From NCBI RefSeq assembly GCF_019397265.1, contig NZ_CP068985.1, positions 4,630,501-4,694,500 of the forward strand: a stretch of 64,000 nt of DNA, in the 5' to 3' direction. The position numbers and the translations under genes were made by a program. The notes under the pieces are model-generated. The model did not search any database. It was not told the DNA's origin and saw nothing but the letters and a program-made list of their open reading frames with translations. The stretch is from Nonomuraea coxensis DSM 45129 (lineage in GTDB: Bacteria > Actinomycetota > Actinomycetes > Streptosporangiales > Streptosporangiaceae). Shown piece by piece: positions 37,913 to 46,085 of the stretch. How positions within the stretch are numbered: the first letter of the stretch is position 1; every line of letters begins with the position of its first letter.

Positions 37913-40279
37913 TCATGACCTCAGCCTCGTCGTCGTCAGCTTCGGGTACGCGCCGATCTCGGCCTCGGTGAACCGCTCGGTCACCCACCCGCCGCGCGAG
38001 AACAGCTCCGTCTGGTCGGCGTGGTACGGCGAGGCCGGATTCGCCGACAGCGAGTACGTCAGCACCGTACGGGTACGCGGCCCGGCCGGCGTCAGCTCCA
38101 CCGCCATCAGGAAGCTGGAGCCGGTGTTGACGTCCGGGTAGCGGCCCTGGCCGCCGAGTTCGCCGCCGGTGCGGATCCGGTCGAAGCAGCCCTCCGCCTC
38201 GGTGCAGCCGGGCACCGGAACGGCGCCGTAGCGCTGGGCCTGGCCGGGGGTGAGCGTCAGCGGCAGACCGGCGGCGGTGAACCTGCGTACGACGTCGGCC
38301 AGCGCGCCCTCCACCGCCGGGTGGGTGACGTCGAGCCCGCGCGGCGTGGTGAGCGGCTGCGCGGCGTCGAACGGCACCTTCCACCAGCTGTCAGGAGGCG
38401 CGGGTGTGCCGTCGGGCCGCCGGTGGGGGACGTTCAGGCCCAGGAAGAACTCGCGCCACAGGATCGCGCCGCGGCTGTCGAGGCGGGCCCGCCCGTCCCA
38501 GGCCGCCAGGGTGGCGCAGGCCCGCCGTACCTCGACCTTCGTGCCGTCGCTCGCCGTCATCACCGGCTTGGCCCGGCACAGCGCGAGCAGCTCAGGGCGC
38601 AGCAGCTCCGCGCTCAGGTTGCGTTTGCCGGTCGCGCTCCGCTGGAGGGTCTCCAGCGTGAAGCCGGGGGCGCCGAGCCGGTCGCCGCCGGAAAGCCGCT
38701 CGGCGATCATGTCGAGGCCGACGCGGGTGCGCAGGTCCTGCCGGGTGCGGGTGTCGCCGTAGACGCGGGGGTAGCCGGTGAGCGGGGCTGCGGGGTTGGT
38801 GAGCCAGGGGCCGGCGTTGGCGTTGGCCACGTAGTCGGTGCGGGCCAGCCGGGGCTGGGCGGCGGGGCCGAAGATGCCCGGCTCGACCGCGTCGGCGTCC
38901 GCGCCCCACAGGCAGGCCGAGCGGGAGCCGTCCAGGACGAGCATCCTGGGGTCGTCGGCGGCGCGGCAGCGCCTCGCCTGCTCGTCGGTGACGTGCGGGA
39001 CGACCGAGGTGTCGGCGAAGTACGCCTGGCCGGCGGCGTCGGCGGCCAGCGTGTAGACGAACGGCATGCCCTGGTGGGCGGCCTGCGCGCGGCGCAGCGC
39101 GGCCACGTCGCGGGCGGCGGCCAGGGCCAGCCACTCGTCGGCGAAACGCAGGTTGGCGGCGTTGGCGTCGGCCAGCGCGAACGCGTTCGTCTCCGTCCAG
39201 TCCATGCCGAGCACCGGGCCGTAGCGGGAGGTGTGGACGGCGGTGGTGACCTCGCGGGGCACGCCGCCGGGCTCGCGCACGACGACCTGCACGTCCTGCC
39301 GGCCCATCGGCTCGGGCTTGCCGTCCACCAGGTACGTGGTGCGCCCGCCCGGCGCGAGCGTGAGCCGGTACAGGGTGAAGTGCTGGGCGTGGGAGACGGT
39401 GTGCGTCCAGGCCAGGCTCGCGTTGTGGCCGATCTGCACCATCGGGGTGCCGTACAGGCTGCCGCCCGACACGTCGAGCACGCCCGGGATCGTCAGGTGG
39501 ACCTGGTAGAAGCGGCGGCTGCCGTTCCAGGGGAAGTGCGGGTCGGCCAGCAGCATGCCGTGGCCGGCGCGCGTGGCCTCGCGGCCGAGCGCCCAGGCGT
39601 TGCTGCCGGGGGCGGCCGCCTTCGGCTCTGGCCGGTCCTGCCCGTCGTCCGGCTTCGCCTTCTTCGCGGCCTGCCCGGAGGCGGCGATGGCCTCCTTGAA
39701 GGAGGAGCTGCCGGCCACGCGGCCCAGGTCGAGCAGGTTCATCCAGACGTCGGAGGCGGTGATGGGGCCGACCCATTCCTTGCCGCGGCAGGTCGGGTCC
39801 GGCAGGCGGGCCACGCCGGTGTCGGCCAGGTAGCGGTTGTAGCCGGCGACGTAGCCGTCCACGAGCGCGCGCAGCTCGGCGCTCGGGCCGTACGGGGCGG
39901 GGCGGGCGAGCACGCGGCGCAGCACGTCCGACGAGCGGACGTAGGTGTAGTAGGCGTCGCTGGCCAGGTTGGAGATCGGGTCCATGACGTCGTCGGAGGC
40001 CGCCTCGGCGCCGAAGTGGCGCGAGCGCTCGCCGCGCAGCGTCAGCACCCATGAGGCCATCACGCACACGTTGTCCTGGGCGAAGGCGTAGCCGTAGCCG
40101 TAGCCGAGACCGCCGTGGTCCTTCGCCGAGATGTGCGGGACGCCGTACTCGGTGCGTCTGATGTCGGCGGCGTAGCGGCCCTCGGCGGCGCTGGCCCGCG
40201 CGGGGGCGGCCACGAGGAAGGAGGCGGCCAGCACGGGGGCGAGCAGCGCGGCCGGGCGTCGTAAAGCTGGTCTGATCAT
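37913..40279 (-). CDS. Penicillin acylase-family exported hydrolase
   Basis: 788 residues from the ATG before IRPALRRPAALL, with GAGGA upstream. A Sec-type signal peptide ends near ASA-AEG (residue 32). The Ntn-hydrolase self-cleavage site is AAPGSNAWALGREATRAGHG with the nucleophile Ser226 after a spacer rich in Lys and Pro. YGVPHISAKDHGGLGYGYGY in the alpha chain and AWTHTVSHAQHFTLYRLTL in the beta chain fit PvdQ/AHL-acylase-like members. Such enzymes remove acyl side chains from lactones, lipopeptides or beta-lactams outside the membrane. It is the last gene of the PadR-ABC-FtsX operon, 11 bases after the permease gene. Confidence 0.93.
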   Translation of the reverse strand: MIRPALRRPAALLAPVLAASFLVAAPARASAAEGRYAADIRRTEYGVPHISAKDHGGLGYGYGYAFAQDNVCVMASWVLTLRGERSRHFGAEAASDDVMDPISNLASDAYYTYVRSSDVLRRVLARPAPYGPSAELRALVDGYVAGYNRYLADTGVARLPDPTCRGKEWVGPITASDVWMNLLDLGRVAGSSSFKEAIAASGQAAKKAKPDDGQDRPEPKAAAPGSNAWALGREATRAGHGMLLADPHFPWNGSRRFYQVHLTIPGVLDVSGGSLYGTPMVQIGHNASLAWTHTVSHAQHFTLYRLTLAPGGRTTYLVDGKPEPMGRQDVQVVVREPGGVPREVTTAVHTSRYGPVLGMDWTETNAFALADANAANLRFADEWLALAAARDVAALRRAQAAHQGMPFVYTLAADAAGQAYFADTSVVPHVTDEQARRCRAADDPRMLVLDGSRSACLWGADADAVEPGIFGPAAQPRLARTDYVANANAGPWLTNPAAPLTGYPRVYGDTRTRQDLRTRVGLDMIAERLSGGDRLGAPGFTLETLQRSATGKRNLSAELLRPELLALCRAKPVMTASDGTKVEVRRACATLAAWDGRARLDSRGAILWREFFLGLNVPHRRPDGTPAPPDSWWKVPFDAAQPLTTPRGLDVTHPAVEGALADVVRRFTAAGLPLTLTPGQAQRYGAVPVPGCTEAEGCFDRIRTGGELGGQGRYPDVNTGSSFLMAVELTPAGPRTRTVLTYSLSANPASPYHADQTELFSRGGWVTERFTEAEIGAYPKLTTTRLRS

Positions 40280-40289
40280 CGGCTGGTCC

Positions 40290-42590
40290 TCATTCGAAGC
40301 GGGCATTGTCGGGCGCGGTGACGCGCTTGAGCAGGGGCAGCCCGGCCAGGACGATCAGCAGGGCGACCACCAGCCCGCCGCCGATGGTCAGGAGGTAGCC
40401 GGCGCCGGGAAGCGCCGCCGGAGCGCTCTTGATCGCGAGCTGGTCGATGAGCGGCCCGGCCACGCCGAAGCCCGCGCCCGCCGCCACCAGGGCGGCCAGC
40501 AGCACGGGGACGGCCGTCTCCAGCAGCACCACCCTGGACAGGGTCCGTGTCGGTGTGCCGGACAGCCGCAGCAGCGTGAACGGCTGCCTGCGCTCCACCA
40601 CGCCCCCGGCGACCGCCACCAGCAGGCCGCAGCCCGCCACCAGCAGGGTCAGCGCGACGATGGCCAGCGCGACGCGCTCCACCTGGTCCAGCAGCACCGC
40701 GCGGAGCTGGGCGACCTCGGCGAACGTCAGCGGGGTCTCGGAGCTGCCGGCACCGGCCAGGTACGGGGTGAGCGACGTCCGGATCCGCTCACGGACGGCC
40801 GGGTCGCCGGCCCGGATCAGGACCGCCGCCAGGGAGAGCCGGCCCGGCGGCCCGGAGCCGGTGCCGGCGGCCTCGGGCGGGCTGGTGGGGTCCACGATCG
40901 GCAGGTTCCGGTCGACCGACAGCATGTTGTCGCTGGTCAGCAGCCGGTTGAAGTCGGCCCTCACCGCGCGGGCGCCCGCCGCGCACGCGCCCAGCGCCGG
41001 GAACCGGGCCAGGTCGTCGCAGGCGACCACGTGCCCGAGCATGAAGTCGAGCCGGCAGCCGGGAGCCGGGTCGCACGGCAGAGGCGCGGCGGGCGGGTCC
41101 GGCGCCCCGGCCCTGCGGTAGATCGGCAGCACGGTGACGCCCGGATGGGCGCCCACCTCGGCGAGCAGCGCGTCCGCCTCGGCCGGCGGCAGCGGGCGGC
41201 CGGGAGCGGCGTCGGCGTACCCGAACGAGGCCCGCATCACCTCGTTCAGCGTGCCGCCGCCCGCCGCCCGCTGGCCGGAGACGACGGCGGGGACGATGCC
41301 GGCGACGGCCGTGCCGATGAAGACCGCCAGCACGATCCCGTTGACCGAACGGAAGGCCGCCTTCGGGTCGGCCGCCAGCCGCCGCGCGGCCAGCAGGGTC
41401 GCCGCGCCCCGGGTGAGGCGGGCGGTCAGCCGCGCGGCCAGCATCGTCAGCCACGGCCCGGCCAGCACCAGACCGGCCATGATCAGCACCAGGCCGGCGT
41501 CGACGAGCAGCGGGTCGGGCTTGCTGCCGCCGCCCGCGAGCGCCGGGCCCGCGAACAGCGCCAGCCCGGCCGCGAGCGGCAGCGCCCGCCACCATCCCGG
41601 GGCGGAGGCCCGCGTCCTGCGGGCCGCGCCGAGCGGGGTGATCCGCACCCGGCGCAGCGACCACAGGGCGGCGGCCACCGCGGCGAGCGGCACCAGCACG
41701 ACCACGGCCGCGTACTGCGGCGCGGTCGGCGCGATCACGTCGGGGAAGAAGCGCGAGCCGGTGACGGCGACGCCGGCCAGCGCGGGCCGTACCGCCTGGA
41801 ACAGCGCGATGCCGGCGAGCGCGCCCAGCAGCGCGCCGAGCGCCGCGTCCACCGAGGCGATCGCGTTGATCTGGCGCGCGGTGGCGCCGGCCAGCCTGAC
41901 GGCGGCGAAGCGGGCCTCGCGGCGGGCGGCGGCCAGGCGCGTCGCGGTGCCGATGAGCACGAGCAGCGGCACGAGCAGGCCGACGGCGGCGATGCCGAAC
42001 CCGTGCTCGTACAGGGCCGTGGTGTCGTCCGCGGCCGGGGTCGTGGCCACGGTGTCGACGGCCACGGTGCCCGCCATGCCGGCCAGCTCGCCGGGGGTCC
42101 GGCCGACGACGGCGACCAGGTCGTCGGGGCCGGACAGCGCCGCCCGCCCGACGAGGCCGGCGCGGACGCCGGGGAAACGGCCGGCGAGCTGCTCGCGCGG
42201 CACGCCGGCCATCAGCTCGGCGAGCGCGGGCGAGACGTAGTGCCGTCCCGCCTCGGGCAGCGCCGGCAGGCCGGGCACGGTCGGCGCGGGCCCGCCGGGG
42301 TCGAGGAAGGCGACGTCGAGCCGCTTGATCGGGCGGCCGGCGTAGGTGTCCACGCGGTGGTTCCACAGGACGGCGCCCGGGGTGGCGCCCAGCGCCCAGC
42401 CCGCCGGCGCGGAGCCGGTCGTGCACTCCCAGCAGGGGCGGTCCGCGGTGGCCCGGAAGGCGTTGAACAGGGCCACCGTGGACAGCAGCACCGTCACCCC
42501 CATCGCGACGGCGGCGCTGACGAGGGCCAGCCGGACGGCCGCCTCGCGGCCGCCGCGCAGCGACAGCCGCAGGCCCAGCCATAACGTCAT
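40290..42590 (-). CDS. FtsX-like ABC transporter permease
   Basis: 766 residues. N-terminal helix then a large outside loop and two sets of FtsX-type helices (AVGLLVPLLVLIGTATRLAA, AALALVTLLVAGCGLLVAVA) with the MacB-like core in between. The design (N-terminal TM, periplasmic-type domain, two four-helix groups) is typical of MacB/LolC-like exporters of peptides or lipopeptides. It begins at an ATG overlapping the ATPase stop (ATGA). The partner ATPase is the gene at 42587. Confidence 0.93.
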   Translation of the reverse strand: MTLWLGLRLSLRGGREAAVRLALVSAAVAMGVTVLLSTVALFNAFRATADRPCWECTTGSAPAGWALGATPGAVLWNHRVDTYAGRPIKRLDVAFLDPGGPAPTVPGLPALPEAGRHYVSPALAELMAGVPREQLAGRFPGVRAGLVGRAALSGPDDLVAVVGRTPGELAGMAGTVAVDTVATTPAADDTTALYEHGFGIAAVGLLVPLLVLIGTATRLAAARREARFAAVRLAGATARQINAIASVDAALGALLGALAGIALFQAVRPALAGVAVTGSRFFPDVIAPTAPQYAAVVVLVPLAAVAAALWSLRRVRITPLGAARRTRASAPGWWRALPLAAGLALFAGPALAGGGSKPDPLLVDAGLVLIMAGLVLAGPWLTMLAARLTARLTRGAATLLAARRLAADPKAAFRSVNGIVLAVFIGTAVAGIVPAVVSGQRAAGGGTLNEVMRASFGYADAAPGRPLPPAEADALLAEVGAHPGVTVLPIYRRAGAPDPPAAPLPCDPAPGCRLDFMLGHVVACDDLARFPALGACAAGARAVRADFNRLLTSDNMLSVDRNLPIVDPTSPPEAAGTGSGPPGRLSLAAVLIRAGDPAVRERIRTSLTPYLAGAGSSETPLTFAEVAQLRAVLLDQVERVALAIVALTLLVAGCGLLVAVAGGVVERRQPFTLLRLSGTPTRTLSRVVLLETAVPVLLAALVAAGAGFGVAGPLIDQLAIKSAPAALPGAGYLLTIGGGLVVALLIVLAGLPLLKRVTAPDNARFE

Positions 42591-43297
42591 CGCAGGACCT
42601 CGCCGGCGTAGGGGTCGGTGACCTTGCCGTCGCGTACGATGACCTCCCGGTCGGCGCAGGCGGCGACGCGGGAGTCGTGGGTCACCACGATCACGGTGGC
42701 GCCCTCCTGGCGGGCCAGGCCCACGAGCAGGTCCATGACCTTCTCGCCGGCGAGCGAGTCGAGCGCGCCGGTGGGCTCGTCCGCGAAGATCACCTTGGGC
42801 CGGGTGACGAGCGCGCGGGCGATCGCGACCCGCTGGGCCTGCCCTCCCGACAGCTCGCCGGTGCGTCGTCCGCCGAGGCCGTCCAGCTCCAGCCGGTCCA
42901 GCCAGCCGCGCGCCCGCTGGTAGGCCTGCCTGCGGCCGGTCCTGCCGAGCAGCAGCGGCAGGGCGACGTTGTCGGCCGCGGTGAGCTCGGGCACGAGCTG
43001 GCCGAACTGGAAGACGAAGCCGAACGCGGTGCGGCGCAGCCGCGACCGGCCGGCGTCGCTCAGGGTGTCCAGCCTGCCGCCGTCGAACCAGACCTCGCCC
43101 GCGTCGGGCGTGAAGATGCCGGCCAGGCAGTGCAGCAGCGTGGACTTGCCGGAGCCGGACGGCCCCATGATCGCCAGGATCTCCCCCGCCGTCACCGACA
43201 GGCTCGCCTCGCGCAGCGCCGGCGTCCGGCCGTAGGAACGGCTGACCGAGCGGGCCTCCAGCAGCGGGCCCGGCGCGGGACGGGCGTCGATGGTCAT
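42587..43297 (-). CDS. ABC transporter ATP-binding protein (MacB type)
   Basis: 236 residues. Walker A IMGPSGSGKSTLLHCLAG, Q-loop VFQFGQLVPELTAADNVALP, signature LSGGQAQRVAIARALVTRP, Walker B VIFADEPTGALDSLAGEKVM and H-loop VIVVTHDSRVAACADR are all intact. It overlaps the FtsX-like gene behind it and the PadR gene in front by four bases each, so all are made from one message. It powers the FtsX permease. Confidence 0.96.
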   Translation of the reverse strand: MTIDARPAPGPLLEARSVSRSYGRTPALREASLSVTAGEILAIMGPSGSGKSTLLHCLAGIFTPDAGEVWFDGGRLDTLSDAGRSRLRRTAFGFVFQFGQLVPELTAADNVALPLLLGRTGRRQAYQRARGWLDRLELDGLGGRRTGELSGGQAQRVAIARALVTRPKVIFADEPTGALDSLAGEKVMDLLVGLARQEGATVIVVTHDSRVAACADREVIVRDGKVTDPYAGEVLR

Positions 43298-43821
43298 GCG
43301 CCGCGCACCGTTTCCGCCAGCGCGCCCAGCCGGGCGCTGGTCACGTCGATCCAGCGCAGGTCGGCTTCGAGGTGGAACAGGGCGTGGTCGGCCAGCAGGG
43401 TGTCCACCAGGACGCCGCCGCGTTTGACCTCCGACAGCTCGCGCATGCGCCGCATGTGGGTGGCGCGCTGGAGGTCGAGGTAGCGCTGCGCGTCATGGCC
43501 CAGCATCAGCGCCAGCACGACCTTCGTGAACAGCACCGTCTGCAGGAACGGCTCCGCCGCCACCGGTTCGGTCAGCCACGCCTCCACCTCCTGCTTGCCG
43601 AGCGGGGTGACGGAGTAGCGCTTGCGGTCGGGGCCCTCGCCGGGCTCGCTGCGGCCGGCCGTGACCTTGCCGTCGCGGGCCAGGCGGGCGAGCGTCGAGT
43701 AGACCTGCCCGAAGGGGAGCGGCTTGCCCCTGCCGAAGTAGGTGTCGTAGGCGCGCTTGAGGTCGTAGCCGTAACTGGGCTCGCGGTCCAGGAGGCCGAG
43801 GAGGGCCAAGGGGACGGTCAT
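43294..43821 (-). CDS. PadR-family regulator, first gene of the ABC/acylase operon
   Basis: 175 residues. The PadR domain is PLALLGLLDREPSYGYDLKR, AYDTYFGRGKPLPFGQVYST and LARLARDGKVTAGRSEPGEG, DRKRYSVTPLGKQEVEAWL, followed by a Vir-like helical tail. PadR genes that overlap ABC/FtsX genes usually repress drug- or peptide-responsive efflux. A repeat-bearing promoter lies just upstream (43832-43851). ATG with GGGGAC-like weak site. Confidence 0.94.
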   Translation of the reverse strand: MTVPLALLGLLDREPSYGYDLKRAYDTYFGRGKPLPFGQVYSTLARLARDGKVTAGRSEPGEGPDRKRYSVTPLGKQEVEAWLTEPVAAEPFLQTVLFTKVVLALMLGHDAQRYLDLQRATHMRRMRELSEVKRGGVLVDTLLADHALFHLEADLRWIDVTSARLGALAETVRGA

Positions 43822-43831
43822 GGCCGCCGAC

Positions 43832-43851
43832 TATACACCAGAGGTATACAC
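43832..43851. promoter_or_regulatory. PadR operator-promoter
   Basis: TATACAC occurs at 43832-43838 and again at 43845-43851, and TATACACC and GGTATA also face each other as an imperfect inverted repeat. The site is 11 bases upstream of the PadR start, over the probable -10. It fits autoregulation of the operon. Confidence 0.6.
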
Positions 43852-43973
43852 GCAGCGCATAGCCGGACCCAGCACGCCTTGGCCCCGTCCTCCGCGAGGA
43901 GCGCGGCGAGCTGTCCGTCGCCGTCCGCTCCCCGCGGGCCCTCGCCGCCGACGGCCGCGCGAGTGACGGCAGG

Positions 43974-44327
43974 TCAGGGCGTTTTGACGACCGTCAGGAG
44001 GGCGGCGGTGTCCTCGACGGCTTCGAGGCTGTGCCGGGCGGACGGGACGACGAGGAGATCCCCGGTCCTGCCCTCCCACGAGTCGTCGCCGCTGGCCAGC
44101 CGCACCCGGCCGCGCAGCACGAGCACCGTCGCCTCGCCGGGGTTCTCGTGCTCGGCCAGACAGGTGCCGGCGCGCAGCGTGATGAGGGTCTGCCGCAACA
44201 GGTGCTCGTGACCGCCGTAGACGGTTTCCGCGCTGCGGCCGGTGGAAGAGGCGGCCGCGCGTTCGAGGTGCTCGCGGGCCTTGGCGTCAAGGGACATCTT
44301 CTGCATGGGACGAGTCTGCCGTGTCAC
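43974..44327 (-). CDS. Cupin-domain protein
   Basis: 117 residues from a GTG that overlaps the DUF488 stop (GTGA) and has a GGAG site; later ATGs are also possible. The cupin strands are LLRQTLITLRAGTCLAEHEN, ATVLVLRGRVRLASGDDSW and TGDLLVVPSARHSLEAVEDT. The metal-binding His/Glu set (EHEN and the late His) is present. No function beyond a small-molecule binding or quercetinase-like barrel can be assigned. Confidence 0.85.
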   Translation of the reverse strand: MTRQTRPMQKMSLDAKAREHLERAAASSTGRSAETVYGGHEHLLRQTLITLRAGTCLAEHENPGEATVLVLRGRVRLASGDDSWEGRTGDLLVVPSARHSLEAVEDTAALLTVVKTP

Positions 44328-44686
44328 TGCTTCTCCGACAGCCACTCGGCGAGGACGGCGGCCTGGCTGTGGTCCACGTCCTTGGTCGCCGTCAGCAGCG
44401 TGAGCCGGTCGTGGGACGCCAGCTCCCGCAGATGATCGGCGGCCGGCTGATGTCCGTCGTCACGCAGCTCGTCCAGGTAGCGGCGGCGGAACTCGGGGAA
44501 ACGGCCGGGCTCGTGGCCGTACCACTTCCGCAGTTCGCTCGACGGCGCCACGTCGCGCAGCCACTCGTCCAGGTGCGCGTCGTCCTTGCGCATGCCGCGC
44601 GGCCAGACGCGGTCCACGAGCACCCGCCTGCCGTCCTCGGGCGAGGCTTCCTCGTAGATCCTGCGGTACGTGATGTTCTTGCTCAT
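44324..44686 (-). CDS. DUF488 family protein
   Basis: 120 residues. The DUF488 signature is RVLVDRVWPRGMRKDDAHLD, then EWLRDVAPSSELRKWYGHEP and LTLLTATKDVDHSQAAVLAE. The role is unknown, though the family is widespread. It is coupled to the cupin gene by a GTGA overlap. Confidence 0.93.
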   Translation of the reverse strand: MSKNITYRRIYEEASPEDGRRVLVDRVWPRGMRKDDAHLDEWLRDVAPSSELRKWYGHEPGRFPEFRRRYLDELRDDGHQPAADHLRELASHDRLTLLTATKDVDHSQAAVLAEWLSEKQ

Positions 44687-44792
44687 GGCGGTGCTCCCAA
44701 CCCCTCACCGTCATGCCTGCCCGTAGGGCCGGACGCCGAACCGGCCGGCGCGTACGAACGGGCGACCTGCCCGGCAGGCCGCCCGCAGCCGG

Positions 44793-46013
44793 TCAGATGA
44801 CGCGGACCTGGAACTGGTCCCCGTCCAGCACCCGCGACTTGTAGTAGAAGGCGCCGAGGTCGGCTCCGCCGAGGGTGTTCTCCGCCAAGGGGATCAGGCA
44901 GGAGCTGTAGCCGCCGGAGTCGTTGGCGGCGCGGACGGGCAGCCAGTTGGCGTTGCAGCTGAACCCGGCCCCGGTGTTCCAGTTGATGATGAGGATGGTG
45001 CGGCCGTAGGGCTGGGAGTACGCGCCGTTGTAGGTGGACTTGAACGGGTACTCGTCACACGACCAGGTCCCCGGAGTCGTGGGCTTGGGGTACCCCGGCG
45101 GGCAGGCCGTGTTGTAGTTGTTGTCCATCAGGGTCTGGTTCTGGGTCCTGGTCAGGATGCTCGGCATCCGGAAATGGTTGATGGCGAGCTGGAGGTGGCG
45201 GGCGTACGACGGATAGCGGGACGACAGGACGTCGTGCACCGGACGGACCGAGTCGTAGACGCACCCCGACGGGTAACCGGTCAGCGCGTCGTCGCAGCGG
45301 TGCACCGCCGGCGCCGTGATCGAGGCGATCGTCGTCGGGTTGACCCACGCCGCGTTGGCGAACCAGTACCTCATCCCCCCGTGCGCACCCCACGTGTAGC
45401 CGCCTGGCGGACTGTGGAAGTACGTGGTCGTGGAGTGGACCCGGCCGGGAAGCGCTGACCCGCCGACCAGCCCGCTGCTGGACACCGTGCAGCTGGCGAG
45501 GCACTGCGGCTCGGCGTAGACGAAACTGTCGAGCACCGCGGGGATCGCCGGGCCGGCGACGGAGTTGGCCTGGTAGTGCCACGACTGGGTCCAGCGCAGC
45601 GAACTGTAGTCGAGGGTCGTCAGGCTGGAGACGGTGTACTGGATCGAGCCGATGACGACCCCGTTGGGCACCGTGAAGATGAGCAGGATGCCGTCCTCGA
45701 TCACGCAGTGGGCCGTCCTGGTCACCGTGGAGCTCCCGCCGCAGATGTCGGCGGCGGCGAGCCCGGCCTCGGACTTGGGGGTCTTCTTGGCCTCGCCGGC
45801 TTTCCTCGGCTGCTTGCGGACGCAGGTGGCGGTGCCGGACTTCCCGTCCGCGGCGAGCGCCGCCGCCTCCTGCTTGAGGTCGGTGCCGCACTCCTGCGTG
45901 ACGGCGGGCTGGGGCGTGGGTTTGTCCGGTGCCGCCGTCGCCGAGGTGGCGGGGACGAGCAGGGACAACATCCCTAAGGCGACGCTCGCGATCCCCGCTT
46001 TCCATTTGACCAC
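44793..46013 (-). CDS. Secreted NucA/NucB-type nuclease domain protein
   Basis: 406 residues from a GTG with GGGAG. A Sec signal peptide ends near ATAA-PDK. The central part (90-240) is a beta-rich region of unknown kind with several Cys pairs (DICGGSS, AHCVIEDG, CLASCTVSSS). The C-terminal part holds the NucA/NucB pattern: HRCDDALTGYPSGCVYDSVRP, ARHLQLAINHFRMPS and CDEYPFKSTYNGAYSQPYG at 319-337, which matches the CDEYPFA motif of secreted sporulation DNases. The protein is probably an extracellular DNase or a toxin-like nuclease. It is divergent from the AfsR-type regulator at 46086. Confidence 0.75.
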   Translation of the reverse strand: MVKWKAGIASVALGMLSLLVPATSATAAPDKPTPQPAVTQECGTDLKQEAAALAADGKSGTATCVRKQPRKAGEAKKTPKSEAGLAAADICGGSSTVTRTAHCVIEDGILLIFTVPNGVVIGSIQYTVSSLTTLDYSSLRWTQSWHYQANSVAGPAIPAVLDSFVYAEPQCLASCTVSSSGLVGGSALPGRVHSTTTYFHSPPGGYTWGAHGGMRYWFANAAWVNPTTIASITAPAVHRCDDALTGYPSGCVYDSVRPVHDVLSSRYPSYARHLQLAINHFRMPSILTRTQNQTLMDNNYNTACPPGYPKPTTPGTWSCDEYPFKSTYNGAYSQPYGRTILIINWNTGAGFSCNANWLPVRAANDSGGYSSCLIPLAENTLGGADLGAFYYKSRVLDGDQFQVRVI

Positions 46014-46085
46014 GGGTTACTCCCTTCGTAAAAGAGACGCTGGGCGAAGGGAAACGCCGGCCTCTGGACAGGCTCTGGACGTTTG

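Noticed and set aside
46083..46085. TTG start for the AfsR-type gene
   Set aside because: An ATG follows directly and no ribosome site favours the TTG; the difference is one residue.
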